Shown: positions 22,564 to 32,159 of the stretch, in pieces
How positions within the stretch are numbered: position 1 is the first letter of the stretch
How the letters are laid out: the number at the start of each line of letters is the position of its first letter
Source of the DNA: Dipteronia dyeriana
Taxonomy: Eukaryota > Streptophyta > Magnoliopsida > Sapindales > Sapindaceae
Reading direction: 5' to 3'
DNA: 64,000 nt
Assembly (NCBI GenBank): GCA_032871835.1
Contig: CM065298.1
Location: 99,323,891 to 99,387,890, forward strand
The notes under the pieces: model-generated
Told to the model about the DNA's origin: nothing
What the model saw: the letters and a program-made list of their open reading frames with translations, nothing else
Database searches by the model: none
Translations under genes and position numbers: made by a program

Positions 22564-24417
22564 TTACCAATTGTGCAAGGAAATAGTGGGATAGCTAGGA
22601 TCTTTATATTTCAAAACATTTTTATTGGAAAGAATGGAACTTACCTGTTCAGCCATAAAGACTTTCTTTCTTACCTGATGCTTCCTTTTCACAGTGCACA
22701 AATCCTTCAAAAATTTGGCATAAGAAGGTATCTGCTTGATTACGTTCAACAAAGGGATATTGATCTTTACATGTTTGAAAATTTCAAAAATCTCTGGGGA
22801 ATACTTCGATTTCTGTGAATTTTTAAGAGCCTGAGGATATGGGAGTGTAAGTGGGGATTCAATTATTTCTTCTTCAACAATGGTTTCATCAACCCCTTCC
22901 TTACCCTTGGAAAGTGACTCGTCATCATTTTTACCAGATTCAAGAATAGGTTTTTCGATGACCTTACCACTACGAAGAGTGATAATTGATTTGACTTGAC
23001 CTGGGCATTGGTTATTATCATATAAACTTGACTGACTCTTGGGATTTGGTTGTGGTTGAGATGGACACTTACCTTTTTCGTGTGTGGTGAGTGTAGAAGC
23101 AATCTTTGCCAAAGTATCTTTAACATCTATCAAGGTTTGTGCAGTTTGGCTGTTAATGGATTCTTGCTTCTCAATGAATAAGTGTAAAGTGTCTTCAAGG
23201 TTTTTCCTATATGGTGGGACATAAGATGCATAACTTTGAGGGTTTTGGAAATTCTGATGTGTTTGTGGATGTGATGGACCTGGTGGTTGTGAAGACTGGG
23301 CTTGATTGTCGTTCCTCCAACTAAAATTTGGGTGATTTTTCCAACCAGGATTGTAGGTTTGTGAGTATGGGTTGGAATTTGGCTTGTTGAAAGTGTGCAA
23401 AACATTGGCTTGTTCATGAAGACAATCTTTTATGGCTAGCAAAGTTTGACAACTGTAAGTGATATGATCATCAGAATCACATACATGGCATATGATTTCT
23501 TGTACAGATTTTACATGTTCACTATTTTTAGTTTCTAAAGCTTCAACTTTCCTAGCTAAGGATGTGAATCTAGCTTGAAGGTCATGATCTTCCCTAAGAT
23601 TGTAAATGCCTCCACTAGATGGAGATGGTTGTGGTTTGCTCATGGACTCATAGGAACCAATGGTGTCCCAATTTTGAGCACTTTCGGTGATATGGTCAAG
23701 GTATTCAAGTGCTTCTTCAGGACTTTTGTCACTGAACTCCCCATTAAACATCATTTCAATGACTTGTCTACTTTGGGGTGTGAGTCCCTCATAGAAATGT
23801 GACACTATCCTCCATGTTTCAAAACCGTGATGTGGACAGACATTTAACAACTCTTTGAACCTATCCCAACATTGGTAAAGTGTTTCCCCAGGTTTTTGGG
23901 CAAATGAAATGATTTACCTCTTAAGAGAGTTTGTTCTATGATGTGGGAAAAATTTCTTTAAGAACTGTTGTTTCATATCATTCCAAGTTTGGATTGATCC
24001 TGACCTAAGGTTTTGTAACCAAGTTTTAGCTTTATCTTTTAAGGAAAAAGGGAAAAACTTAAGCTTGATTATATCCATGCTAACATTTTGGTCAGTGCAA
24101 GTGTTACAGACTTCCTCAAACTCTCTAAGATGCAAATATGGATTTTCAGATTCAAGACCGTGAAAATTGGGTAAAAGTTGAATGATTCCCAGTTTAAAAT
24201 TAAAGTGTGTTGCATTTGGTGGGAAAGATATGCATGAAGGTGCTCCAGTACGTGTGGGATTCATGTAGTCTCTAAGAGTTCTAGATGGATTTGGGTTAAT
24301 GAGTTGGTCATGGTTAACATAAGGCGGATGGTTGCTGTATTGAGACACGTTGTCAAGGTTGTCTAAAAGGTTCTCGGCTTGGTTTTCTACTGGATGTCTA
24401 AATGGGTTTTTAGCCAT
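22564..24417 (-). pseudogene. Gag of the nested Ty3/gypsy element
   Basis: Starts MAKNPFRHPVENQAENLL at 24417. Contains the Tat/Athila-type block RTLRDYMNPTRTGAPSCISF, then LLPNFHGLESENPYLHLREF and the retrotrans_gag region with WLQNLRSGSIQTWNDM. One in-frame TAA at 23911-23913 separates it from the second half (23850 onward), which holds a CCHC knuckle (CHVCDSDDHITYSC at about 23500-23460) and a Gln/Pro/Asn-rich region. It codes for the capsid/nucleocapsid and would be almost intact but for that stop. Confidence 0.85.
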
Positions 24418-24870
24418 GTTGTTGGTAAATATGGGTTAATGGAGATGAAAAACACAAAAATGAAGAAAATAAAAGAAAAAGTGATAAAAATAACAAGATG
24501 CAAAATTCTAGGGGTATAAATGTAAATATGTACAGTTATTGGAGTAAAAGTACAAATAATTAAAAATATAGGGACTAAAGTGAAAATATGATAATTACAG
24601 GGACTGGTATGTAAAAATGAAAAATAAAATGACCTATATGTAAATGCAAACTAGATCTAAGCTAAAATGCAAAAGTACAAGGACTAAAATGCAAAAATAT
24701 GATTAAAGATAACAAGTGTTTTTTTTTTAAGTGGATGAAGTTTATGATTGATATAAGTGATGTAAAATTAAATACAAAATAAAAATAAAGAAGAAAAAAA
24801 ATTAAAAAAATAGCAAAACTAAAATAAAATTAAAAATAAATTACTACTACAAAGAAAATACGGATTTACC
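24418..24870 (-). other. Leader of the nested element
   Basis: AT-rich non-coding leader between PBS and gag, with repeated phrases around ACTAAAATGCAAAAATATG and GTAAAAATGAAAAATAAAATG. No gene seen. Confidence 0.55.
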
Positions 24871-24888
24871 TCCCCGGCAGCGGCGCCA
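24871..24888 (-). other. Primer-binding site of the nested element
   Basis: Minus-strand TGGCGCCGCTGCCGGGGA, six bases inside the 5' LTR. This is one base from the TGGCGCCGTTGCCGGGGA site used by Athila-type elements, which I recall as complementary to tRNA-Asp. Confidence 0.85.
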
Positions 24889-24894
24889 AAAACT

Positions 24895-26251
24895 TGACAC
24901 GTCCTAAATAAGTGTTCATACTCTCAAGTATAAGAGTGTCAAAGTAATAAATTAACCGGTAAGACCGGGTCGAACCACAGGGAGGTTGTTCACTTGTCAT
25001 TGTAGAATTAATTTCTAGCTTAATTAATAAGCTTGTATAAAATGTAAATCAATTAAAATAAATATTGGGGCTAAGGGATCCACTGTTGGTATTTCGAATA
25101 TGATCCAATTATTTATATTTAGTATAGATTAATGGGAGGGTATTCCACTCCACTGACCACTCTCTAATAAATATGGGTAAAAGTACTCACTGTGCTAGAC
25201 AATATCTGTCTATCTACAGTGAGTCAAAAACTCTACAAAGATTAGAGGGGATAAACCACTCTCTGATAAATATGGGTAAAAGTACTCACTGTGCTAGACA
25301 ATATCTGTCTACCTACAGTGAGTCAAAAACTCCACAAAGATCAGAGGGGAGAAAGCATAAAAATAATAAACTTACCAAAATTGGATCATATTTTCCATAC
25401 CAACAGTATCACCTTTGGCCCTAGCTATATAAAATTAGTCAGACATAATTTAACTAGAAAATAACTATTTTATTTAAACTAAGAATTTGAGAATAAAAGA
25501 GAGAGAATTTCACAAATCTAACATCAGATTTGGATTCAGGACATCAAAATTAGGTAGGAGAGACCCCCTATTTACACAAAATACGGATGAAAATTGACCA
25601 TCGGATGAATTTAAAATTGAGCGTCCAGATTTCACCACGTCATTAGTGAACAGTGACAGTGAACAGTAACCCATCCATGAGTGAATAGTAACCGCATCAA
25701 TGAGTGAACAGTGAAATTCAACTGTGAACAGTTAAGGTCAACTGTGAACAATGAATAGTTAAAATTACGAAAATGCCCTTCAGTGAACAGTGACAATGAA
25801 CAGTAACCCATCCTTGAGTGAACTGTACCGCATCCGAGAGTGAACAGTAACGTATCGTGAGTAAACAGTGAAAGTCAACTATGAACAGTGAAAAGTCAAC
25901 TGTGAACAGTGAAAAGTCAACTGTGAACAGTGAAAAGTCACCTGTGAACAGTAAAAAGTCAACTGTGAACAGTGAAATAGTCAAAATTATGAAAATGCCC
26001 TTCGTGGTCTTCTTAAGGTTTTTTTGACGTTCTAAACTTGAAAACGATATTTGTTTTGCCATCTGACATCTCCATGAATCTGAATTGACTAAATTACCTC
26101 TGAAATACAAAGAAAAATACACTGATTACTACACAACACATTTATTTAAGCGAACGAACGAAATTATGTCTAAATTGAGGAATTATTCATATTGGAAGTG
26201 TAAAATGATGATATTATCCCTTAGTAAACATACACTTTTCAGTGTTAATCA
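24895..26251 (-). repeat. 5' LTR of the nested element (right copy)
   Basis: 1,357 bp, partner of 16406-17665. Contains the same 96-bp tandem duplication (25157-25350) and an expanded 20-21-bp minisatellite (25640-25980). The roughly 100-bp length difference is explained mainly by that array. Confidence 0.9.
25640..25980. repeat. Expanded TGAACAGT minisatellite, right LTR
   Basis: Near 25865-25980 there are about five consecutive units of the form GTGAAAAGTCAACTGTGAACA, period 20-21 bp. The left LTR has about two. Nearby irregular units share GTGAACAGT. Confidence 0.88.
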
Positions 26252-27049
26252 ACTTGCAAAATAGCTTATTAGGCATTCTAAATCCCCTTGGAGTTGTCAT
26301 GTCTTTTATGTCCAAAAGAATGCTGAAATAGAAAGAGGAGTTCATAGACTTGTTATCAATTATAAATCTTTAAATGATGCTCTTCAATAGATTAGATACC
26401 CTATTCCTAATAAATTCGACCTATTAAAAAAACTTTATAATTCAATTGTTTTCTCAAAATTCGATATGAAATCTGGATTTTGGCAAATACAAATAGCAAA
26501 ACAGGACCGATACAAAACTGCCTTTACAGTCCCTTTTGGTCAATACGAATGGAATGTCATGCCATTCGGATTAAAGAATGCCCCTAGTGAGTTCCAATGC
26601 ATTATGAATGAAATTTTCAACCCTTACACATAATTTTCTATTGTTTACATTGATGACGTTTTGATATTTTCCAAAAACATAGACCAACATTGGAAGCATC
26701 TAGATATATTTTTCAAGACTATCAAATTTCATGGACTTGTCATATCAGCCTCAAAGATCAATCTTTTCTAGACTCATATTAGGTTTCTAGGTCATAACAT
26801 CAAAAGAGAAACCTTTATCCCTATTCAAAGAAGTTTAGACGTAGCTGACAAATTCCCTGATGAAATAAAAGACAAAAAACAATTATAAAGATTTTTTTGG
26901 ATGTCTGAACTATATTTCAAATTTTTATAAAGAACTTAGCATTGTTTGTAAACCACTTTTCCAAAGATTAAAGACAAATCATCTCCCTTGGACACAAGAA
27001 CATACCAATGTTGTACAACATGTCAAAAATATGTTAAAAACTGCCCTGT
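26252..27049 (+). pseudogene. Viral reverse transcriptase, continued after the nested insertion
   Basis: Resumes directly at the duplicated ACTTG. The RT palm motifs are visible: SKFDMKSGFWQIQIAKQDRY, TAFTVPFGQYEWNVMPFGL and the catalytic IVYIDDVLIFSKN at about 26640-26680 (YIDD). In-frame stops occur at about 26262, 26388 and 26631. The connection region RFFGCLNYISNFYKEL (about 26890-26940) leads to RNase H through a frameshift near 27050. It would copy pregenomic RNA to DNA; it is inactive here. Confidence 0.88.
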
Positions 27050-27077
27050 ATGTTCATCTGCCATCCCACTGCCCCCA

Positions 27078-27469
27078 AAGTAGTTGAGACTGATGCCTCA
27101 GAAATAGGGTATGGAGGCATTCTAAAACAGGTTATCAATGACAAAGAATGTTTAGTTAGATATGTTTCAGGATCCTGGAACGATACCCAACAAAAATATT
27201 CAACTGTCAAAAAGGATATTTTATCTATTATTTTGACTATCCAAAAATTACAAGATGACTTGATAAATCAAAAATTTATTTTAAAGGTTGATTGTCAATC
27301 GACCAAATACATTTTGAAAAAGGATGTTAAAAATCTAGCTTATAAACAGATTTTTGCTAGATGGCAAACATTGTTATCTGCCTTTGACTTTGATATTGAA
27401 TACATCAAAGGTTCAGATAATAACCTTCCAGATTTTTTGACCAAAGAATTTTTACAGGGTGACAAATGA
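27078..27469 (+). pseudogene. Viral RNase H domain
   Basis: Continuous, undamaged stretch to the TGA at 27467-27469. Motifs: VVETDASEIGYGGIL (first Asp), YSTVKKDILSIILTIQ (the usual catalytic Glu position reads Asp), LKVDCQSTKYILKKDV (third acidic residue), YIKGSDNNLPDFLTKEF (last Asp). The style is that of caulimovirid RNase H, not gypsy. The upstream frame is broken, so it cannot be made as a polyprotein here. Confidence 0.88.
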
Positions 27470-28830
27470 GTTCCAATAAAGGTTGAGGTGGTGGTCTAAG
27501 CTCAGGTGGCAGAGGCTCCTCCACAAGATCAGACTTATCATTATCAAAGGACAAAAGCATCGTCTTATCGCCGACTTATCATGCATCTCCTAAAGGCAGC
27601 CATAAAGACAAGTACACCATTTCTATAATCTCACAGGCTTACAGCCCAATTATCCCCATATACAACCCTTAGCCCAATTACCTCATACTGAACCATCTCT
27701 CAGTAGAAGCCCAAGCCAAAGCCCAATACACACGACCAATAGTTTTTCCCTCCTATCTGCTGATAGCAGTTCTTTTAAAACCATTACCTCTTCAAGAGTC
27801 AGCCCACATTCAAATAAACAAGACAAATTAACCACCCAAAATATACAATCCAATCTCCCTAGAATTAATCAACCCATTTATTCATATGTCAACAAGCCTT
27901 TCTTTGATAGGTTTTTTGCCATGGAACATGAATTTTTGCATGACCAATATTTCAGAGAGCCTAAAAAACTTGAAGACATATTAAAAAGACACATCTTTTA
28001 TGAATTTATTCTTGTTGACATAGGTTCCATTTTTATCTCTGATGTTTTTGACAAAGTTGACAAGGAAAAACTAATTTTCAGGAAAATAAAAATTTACAAA
28101 ATCATTACTTTAGAACAATATGGTGGAAACCCTAATTCAAAAAAGAGTTTTAGCAGAATTTTCCATGTCTCTGATTTTTCGTATTGGGATTGCATTGATG
28201 CATGGACTAAGTTTCTTTAAGGACAAAACCCAGGAAATTCGCTTTCTTGGTTTATCTACTTTGACAAAAAAATTCAAATAAATATGCCAGTCTGGTTTTT
28301 AGAATGGCGGGATAAATTTGAACCAATTACTGATTTTCTCCCTGACCAGATTAAAGAAGGTTACTCTTTCCTTCTGGGTTTCGAACCTTGCTAGGCCTGC
28401 CGAATGAGAATTTTTCCCAGACCTATTACTGTTCTATGTTCACTTCAACCTCACTTGGATACTCATGCTTGAGTATACCATTAAGGACAAGCTGGTTGGA
28501 AACGTGAATGTTCCATATTTTGGAAGACAAGTAAAGATTAAATGGTGGAGTCGTATGAACATCTTAGACCACGGCAAAGACAGAGTTTCTAAATGGTTTA
28601 TTCACTATATAACAATCCTTCGGACCAATCACACTTCCTCATGGCTAAGTCACATAATCAAACGAAAATTGCAGTTGCTTGTACTTCTGATGAGCTCATG
28701 AAGATAGCTGAAGAAATGAAAAAGACAATGGCCAGTATGTCTCAAGTAGACACCAATTCTTAAAAAAGTAAAGAAGAAGAAGACAACTACCAGTACGACA
28801 GTGACGACCCCACCACTTTCTTTGACCACG
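27466..28830 (+). pseudogene. Viral ORF2 of unknown function
   Basis: Its ATG (27466-27468) overlaps the RNase H stop by the ATGA arrangement, which suggests coupled translation in the virus. An early TGA (27484-27486) and frame changes at about 27668 and 28400 break it. The N-terminal part is Ser/Gly/Pro-rich. A globular part at about 27921-28360 contains YEFILVDIGSIFISDVF, YGGNPNSKKSFSRIF and MPVWFLEWRDKFEP, and an acidic YDSDDPTTFF tail lies near 28796. I recall similar proteins only from endogenous caulimovirid loci, and no enzyme domain is evident. Confidence 0.65.
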
Positions 28831-28899
28831 ATCCTTGAAGCTTATCTTCATCTTCTGATAAGATTCACCAAGGTGGCAGGCAACAATAATGGTGAATAT

Positions 28900-29235
28900 G
28901 ACAAAAGCTAGCAATAATGCCCCGACAAAAGTCAAAGTGACACAGTAACAAGTTAAAGTGACACAGTGACAACAATTTTAGTTGGCCGACAAAAGTTGAT
29001 CTTATCTTTTATTTTAAAAGATCTTATCTTTTAATAATGTAAAGGTTACCTGACAATGGTTCAGGATAAATCTGGTTTGGTTAATATTAGCTTTTGGTCT
29101 TTATATTATAAGTGGTTCCCAGAGGATCACAGGTTCAGTTTTTGGTTTTAAATTTTAAGAAAGCTTACTCTGAAAAGCTTTACCGTTTTCTCTTCTCTCT
29201 CACTGGTAAATTTATGAACTTCATAAATAAAACTC
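28900..29235 (+). promoter_or_regulatory. Putative viral promoter and poly(A) region
   Basis: Direct repeats upstream: AAAGTGACACAGT at about 28934-28946 and 28955-28967, and GATCTTATCTTTTA at 28998-29011 and 29020-29033 (GATA-type cores). A TATA-like TATATTATAA lies at 29102-29111, a pyrimidine-rich CTTCTCTCTCACTGG near 29192-29206, and AATAAA at 29226-29231. A promoter followed within about 120 bases by a poly(A) signal is the arrangement that produces terminally redundant pregenomic RNA in this family. Whether it still drives transcription is unknown. Confidence 0.55.
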
Positions 29236-29390
29236 GAGACTTATTCCTGTACCTCTTTTGCTATGCTATTATTGTAAGTACCTTTTAATTTCTTAATCTT
29301 TTAATTTCATATGTTTCTTACTTTGCTTTATTTTGTTCTCTGCATCTTGTTCTATATTATCGTGTTTCGTATATATATATATTATATATA

Positions 29391-30212
29391 AAAGGACATC
29401 TAGCATAAAACCAAACCACGACGGCCTTGCTATTTGGCAAGAGGGGTGACCGTCACGGGTGAAAAATGGGTCATATTTAGTATTAGTTCCATTTTTGTTT
29501 TATTTCGGATCATAAAATGCTCAAATATTTGTATTAAGTATTACTCCAAATGTTTCATATTAAAAAAAGACTCATATCAATAAAAGCCTAAAAGTTAAAA
29601 CAAAATAATTAATAACTGAAATAGGGTGACAAACAAAGGTCCAAAGAGAAATGTTTATTAAAGCCTAAATTTTACTTGTTTTCCCCCTACACATATCAGT
29701 ATATCATCTAAATGATTAAATGATTTAATGTTTTTTGTTTTTCTCTCCAGCCACCAACACCCAAATTTGATTTCAGCTTATTCACACAATTACTTAGTTT
29801 CTTAGCTCAATTTCGGCTTTTTGGTGATTCGTTTGATCGATATATGGTTTTATGCATCATGCATCATACATGTTCACGAAACACAATTCCTCATTTGACA
29901 TATCAATTAAAATATATGCCTAGTAAAAATTTGAGAATTTTTTGGATTCAATAATTATTTTTTTTTTCTAATATTTCGCTATTTTTTTTAATGTGTTATC
30001 TTTAATAAAGTTTGAAAAAAAAAAACTGTTTTGGCACCTGAAAAACTTTCTATTTTTTTAAGCTGTAACAGTGCTTTGCATTTTTTCTACGATCCATGCA
30101 AAAAAAAAAAACTCTTCAAAATTCAATAAATATCATTAAATTTCACCAAAGATGATATAAATATAGGGGTCAAAAAATAAATAGCACTTTTTAGATATAG
30201 CATTTCAATACT
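29391..30212. other. AT-rich spacer right of the endogenous virus
   Basis: Host-type AT-rich DNA with poly(A)/poly(T) runs (29950-30110). No coding or RNA feature recognised. Confidence 0.5.
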
Positions 30213-31544
30213 GTCACTACTTTAATAACTTATGTTTAAAAGACACCTATTATGATGAACAGATAAAAATACCCTCAATAGTTGTTCCACATCAGATTTC
30301 TTTCATTCATTTTTACAGTTATAGTTTTGAAGTAGAGAGAGAAAATCTCGTTGAAACTCAGACAATCACTCGAACGACTACGGAGTAGCGCTACACAGAA
30401 GCATTCGGGGGTCGAGCTCTCCACCAAGTTCGCGGTGGTCGAGCTGCCCGGTCAGCTCCCCGGGGGGGTAGGGGGCAGCGCCCCCAGAGCTTTTTTTTAT
30501 ATAATTGATATGTTGTGTATTGACGAAGATGAATATCTTGATTTTTGAGACTTTTGAAACATTTCCGAGTTGTTTTTGTTAAAGAGATTGAGTTTTTTTT
30601 AAGGGATCGAGTTTTTTTTGTGAGGGATAGAGCTTTTTAATATATGATCGGGCTTTTTTTGTAAGGGATCGAACTTTTTTTTTTTTTTACATAATCGAGT
30701 TTTTTTTGTAAGTGATCGAGTTTTTTTATGATTGATCGAGCTTTTTTTAGGGGATCAAGCTTTTTTGTATATGATCGAATTTTTTTTGTACATGATCGAA
30801 ATTTTTTTGTACATGATCGAGCTTTTTTGTAAGAGGTTGAGCTTTTTTTGTTAAGGATCGAGCTTTGTTTTTACATTATCGAGTTTTTTTTTAGGGGATC
30901 GAGCTTTTTTTGTATATGATCGAGCTTTTTTTGTACATAATCGAGCTTTTTTGTAAGGGGTCGAGCTTTTTTTGTTAAGAATCAAACTTTTTTTTTTTAC
31001 ATGATCGAGCTTTTTTTTGTAAGAAGTCGAGTTTTTTTTGTATATAATCGAGTTTTTTTTTGTAAATAATCGAGCTTTTTTTTTAACATGATCGAGCTTT
31101 TTTTAATGGGGTCGAGCTTTTTTTAAAGGGATCGAGTTTTTTTATTAAGGGCTCAAGCTTTTTTCTTAGAGGTTTGAGCTTTCTTACCCAAGATTATAAC
31201 TTGTTTGCAGCATTTTAAAAATACTTGTACCAATGTAAAAAAGCTTAGACAAATTAAAAAAAAAATACTCAGACCAATTATAAAATAGCTCTTAAACATA
31301 TCAAAAAAAGCTTGAACCAATGTAACAAAAATATACAATAGCTCGTAAACTTATCAAAAAAACTGGATTATGTTTAGAAAATTTGTAGATCGATTTTTAG
31401 ACAAGTTTTTGAGAGAGAGGAGTTATTAGTGATCAAAGTGGGGAGATGGAAATACAAAGAAAATTAAAAATCGATTATTTAAGGACAATATGGGTAGTTC
31501 AACATAGTATGTGCATTTTAAACTTAACTTATCAAACCGGTGAC
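30213..31544. mobile_element. Inverted-repeat element containing a minisatellite
   Basis: The 48 bases from 30213 to 30260 match the reverse complement of 31497-31544 at 37 of 48 positions with no gap (both start GTCAC and end TGAAC). Inside lie a GC-rich block (30392-30495, with GGGGGCAGCGCCCCC) and a 29-unit minisatellite. No transposase is present. It resembles a non-autonomous DNA transposon with long degenerate TIRs, possibly Mutator-like. True ends and target duplication were not resolved. Confidence 0.55.
30582..31190 (+). repeat. About 29-unit GATCGAGCTTTTTT minisatellite
   Basis: Units of about 21 bp with core GATCGAGCTTTTTTTGTA and a variable spacer (ACATGATC, AAGGGATC, TATATGATC). 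Counted by eye, about 29 diverged units in about 605 bp. The period coincides with two DNA helix turns. Confidence 0.92.
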
Positions 31545-32159
31545 ATCACTACAACTCATAAAAATAAAAAATAAACATTTCTCACTATTTCCACGTAAAT
31601 ATATCCAAAAAAAACTGAACAAAGGGGACATAAAAAAAACTCATGATCGGCTGCCCTGAAACCAGACCAAGAGAAGATCTAAACTAGTAATCAGAACCTA
31701 ATAAATAAATAAAAAAATCATTTCCCCCAGCATCCACCTAAAAAGAATCAAAATTCCATATGAATTAATGGAGAAAACAAAAAATGAACTCTTATTGATT
31801 GATAAATTCAAATATTCAATGTATAAAATGTAAAATAATTGAATAACTTCCTTTGTGATTCACTATAGTATATAAATATAATCCAATGAATATCTATACT
31901 TTCTTTCCGTATACTTTCTTTAAGTAGCCACAAAACATCTTCTCCTTCGAGATCGAAGTAGAGAAGCTTGCAAGAATTTTTTACTGTCTAGAATCTACAT
32001 TGAATTAGTTTGCAATGTATGTTCTCTCTGTTAATGAAACCTGCACTGCAAGACTTCATCAATTTCATTTTCGGTAACCGTGGCCAGTGATGAGGAGGTG
32101 CAATGCAACAACAATGGTACGAGTTTTTGAATTCACGGGGCATTAGTGCACTACTTGAT
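31545..32159. other. 3' flank of the pectin acetylesterase gene
   Basis: AT-rich sequence that includes the 3' UTR of the minus-strand gene (just left of 32160). No other gene seen. Confidence 0.5.

Larger units (their letters stand above)
16406..26251 (-). mobile_element. Nested Ty3/gypsy (Tat/Athila-like) element lacking RT-RNase H, carrying a LOG copy
   Basis: A 9,846-bp minus-strand element with LTRs at 24895-26251 (5') and 16406-17665 (3'). On the plus strand both LTRs start TGACACGTCC and end GTGTTAATCA. Target duplication ACTTG flanks it (16401-16405 and 26252-26256), so it inserted as a unit into the viral RT. Order in element sense: PBS, gag, protease, integrase, two unidentified ORFs, LOG retrocopy, non-coding repeats, polypurine tract, 3' LTR. 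The sequence passes from protease directly to the pre-integrase segment (PWYADIVNYL), so RT and RNase H are missing. Counting by eye, the first 140 LTR bases differ at five sites, a moderate age. Confidence 0.92.
11779..29369 (+). mobile_element. Endogenous caulimovirid (florendovirus/petuvirus-like), full-length but decayed
   Basis: A degenerate plant pararetrovirus genome on the plus strand in the order movement protein, linker, capsid with zinc knuckle, aspartic protease, reverse transcriptase, RNase H, then a second ORF and a promoter/poly(A) region. AT dinucleotide runs lie at both outer edges (11766-11778 and 29370-29390). Removing the 9,846-bp element at 16406-26251 and one 5-bp target copy leaves about 7.7 kb, the size expected for one caulimovirid genome, so this looks like a single linearised monomer. 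No integrase or LTRs belong to it. Multiple nonsense codons and at least two frameshifts make it non-functional. Assignment to Caulimoviridae is firm. The genus is inferred from the bicistronic layout and the RNase H style. Confidence 0.85.

Noticed and set aside
16406..26251. Treating the gypsy-like RT motif YIDD at about 26650 as part of the nested element
   Set aside because: It lies outside the element's right LTR, is on the opposite strand, and continues the viral reading across the ACTTG duplication.
30351..30548. 65-codon ORF with a GC-rich centre
   Set aside because: It spans the GC block and the start of the minisatellite inside the inverted-repeat element. No homology or conserved motif.
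30582..31190. Regularly spaced array considered as CRISPR-like
   Set aside because: Unit of about 21 bp with degenerate core and T-tracts, no unique spacers, and a plant nuclear context. It is a minisatellite.
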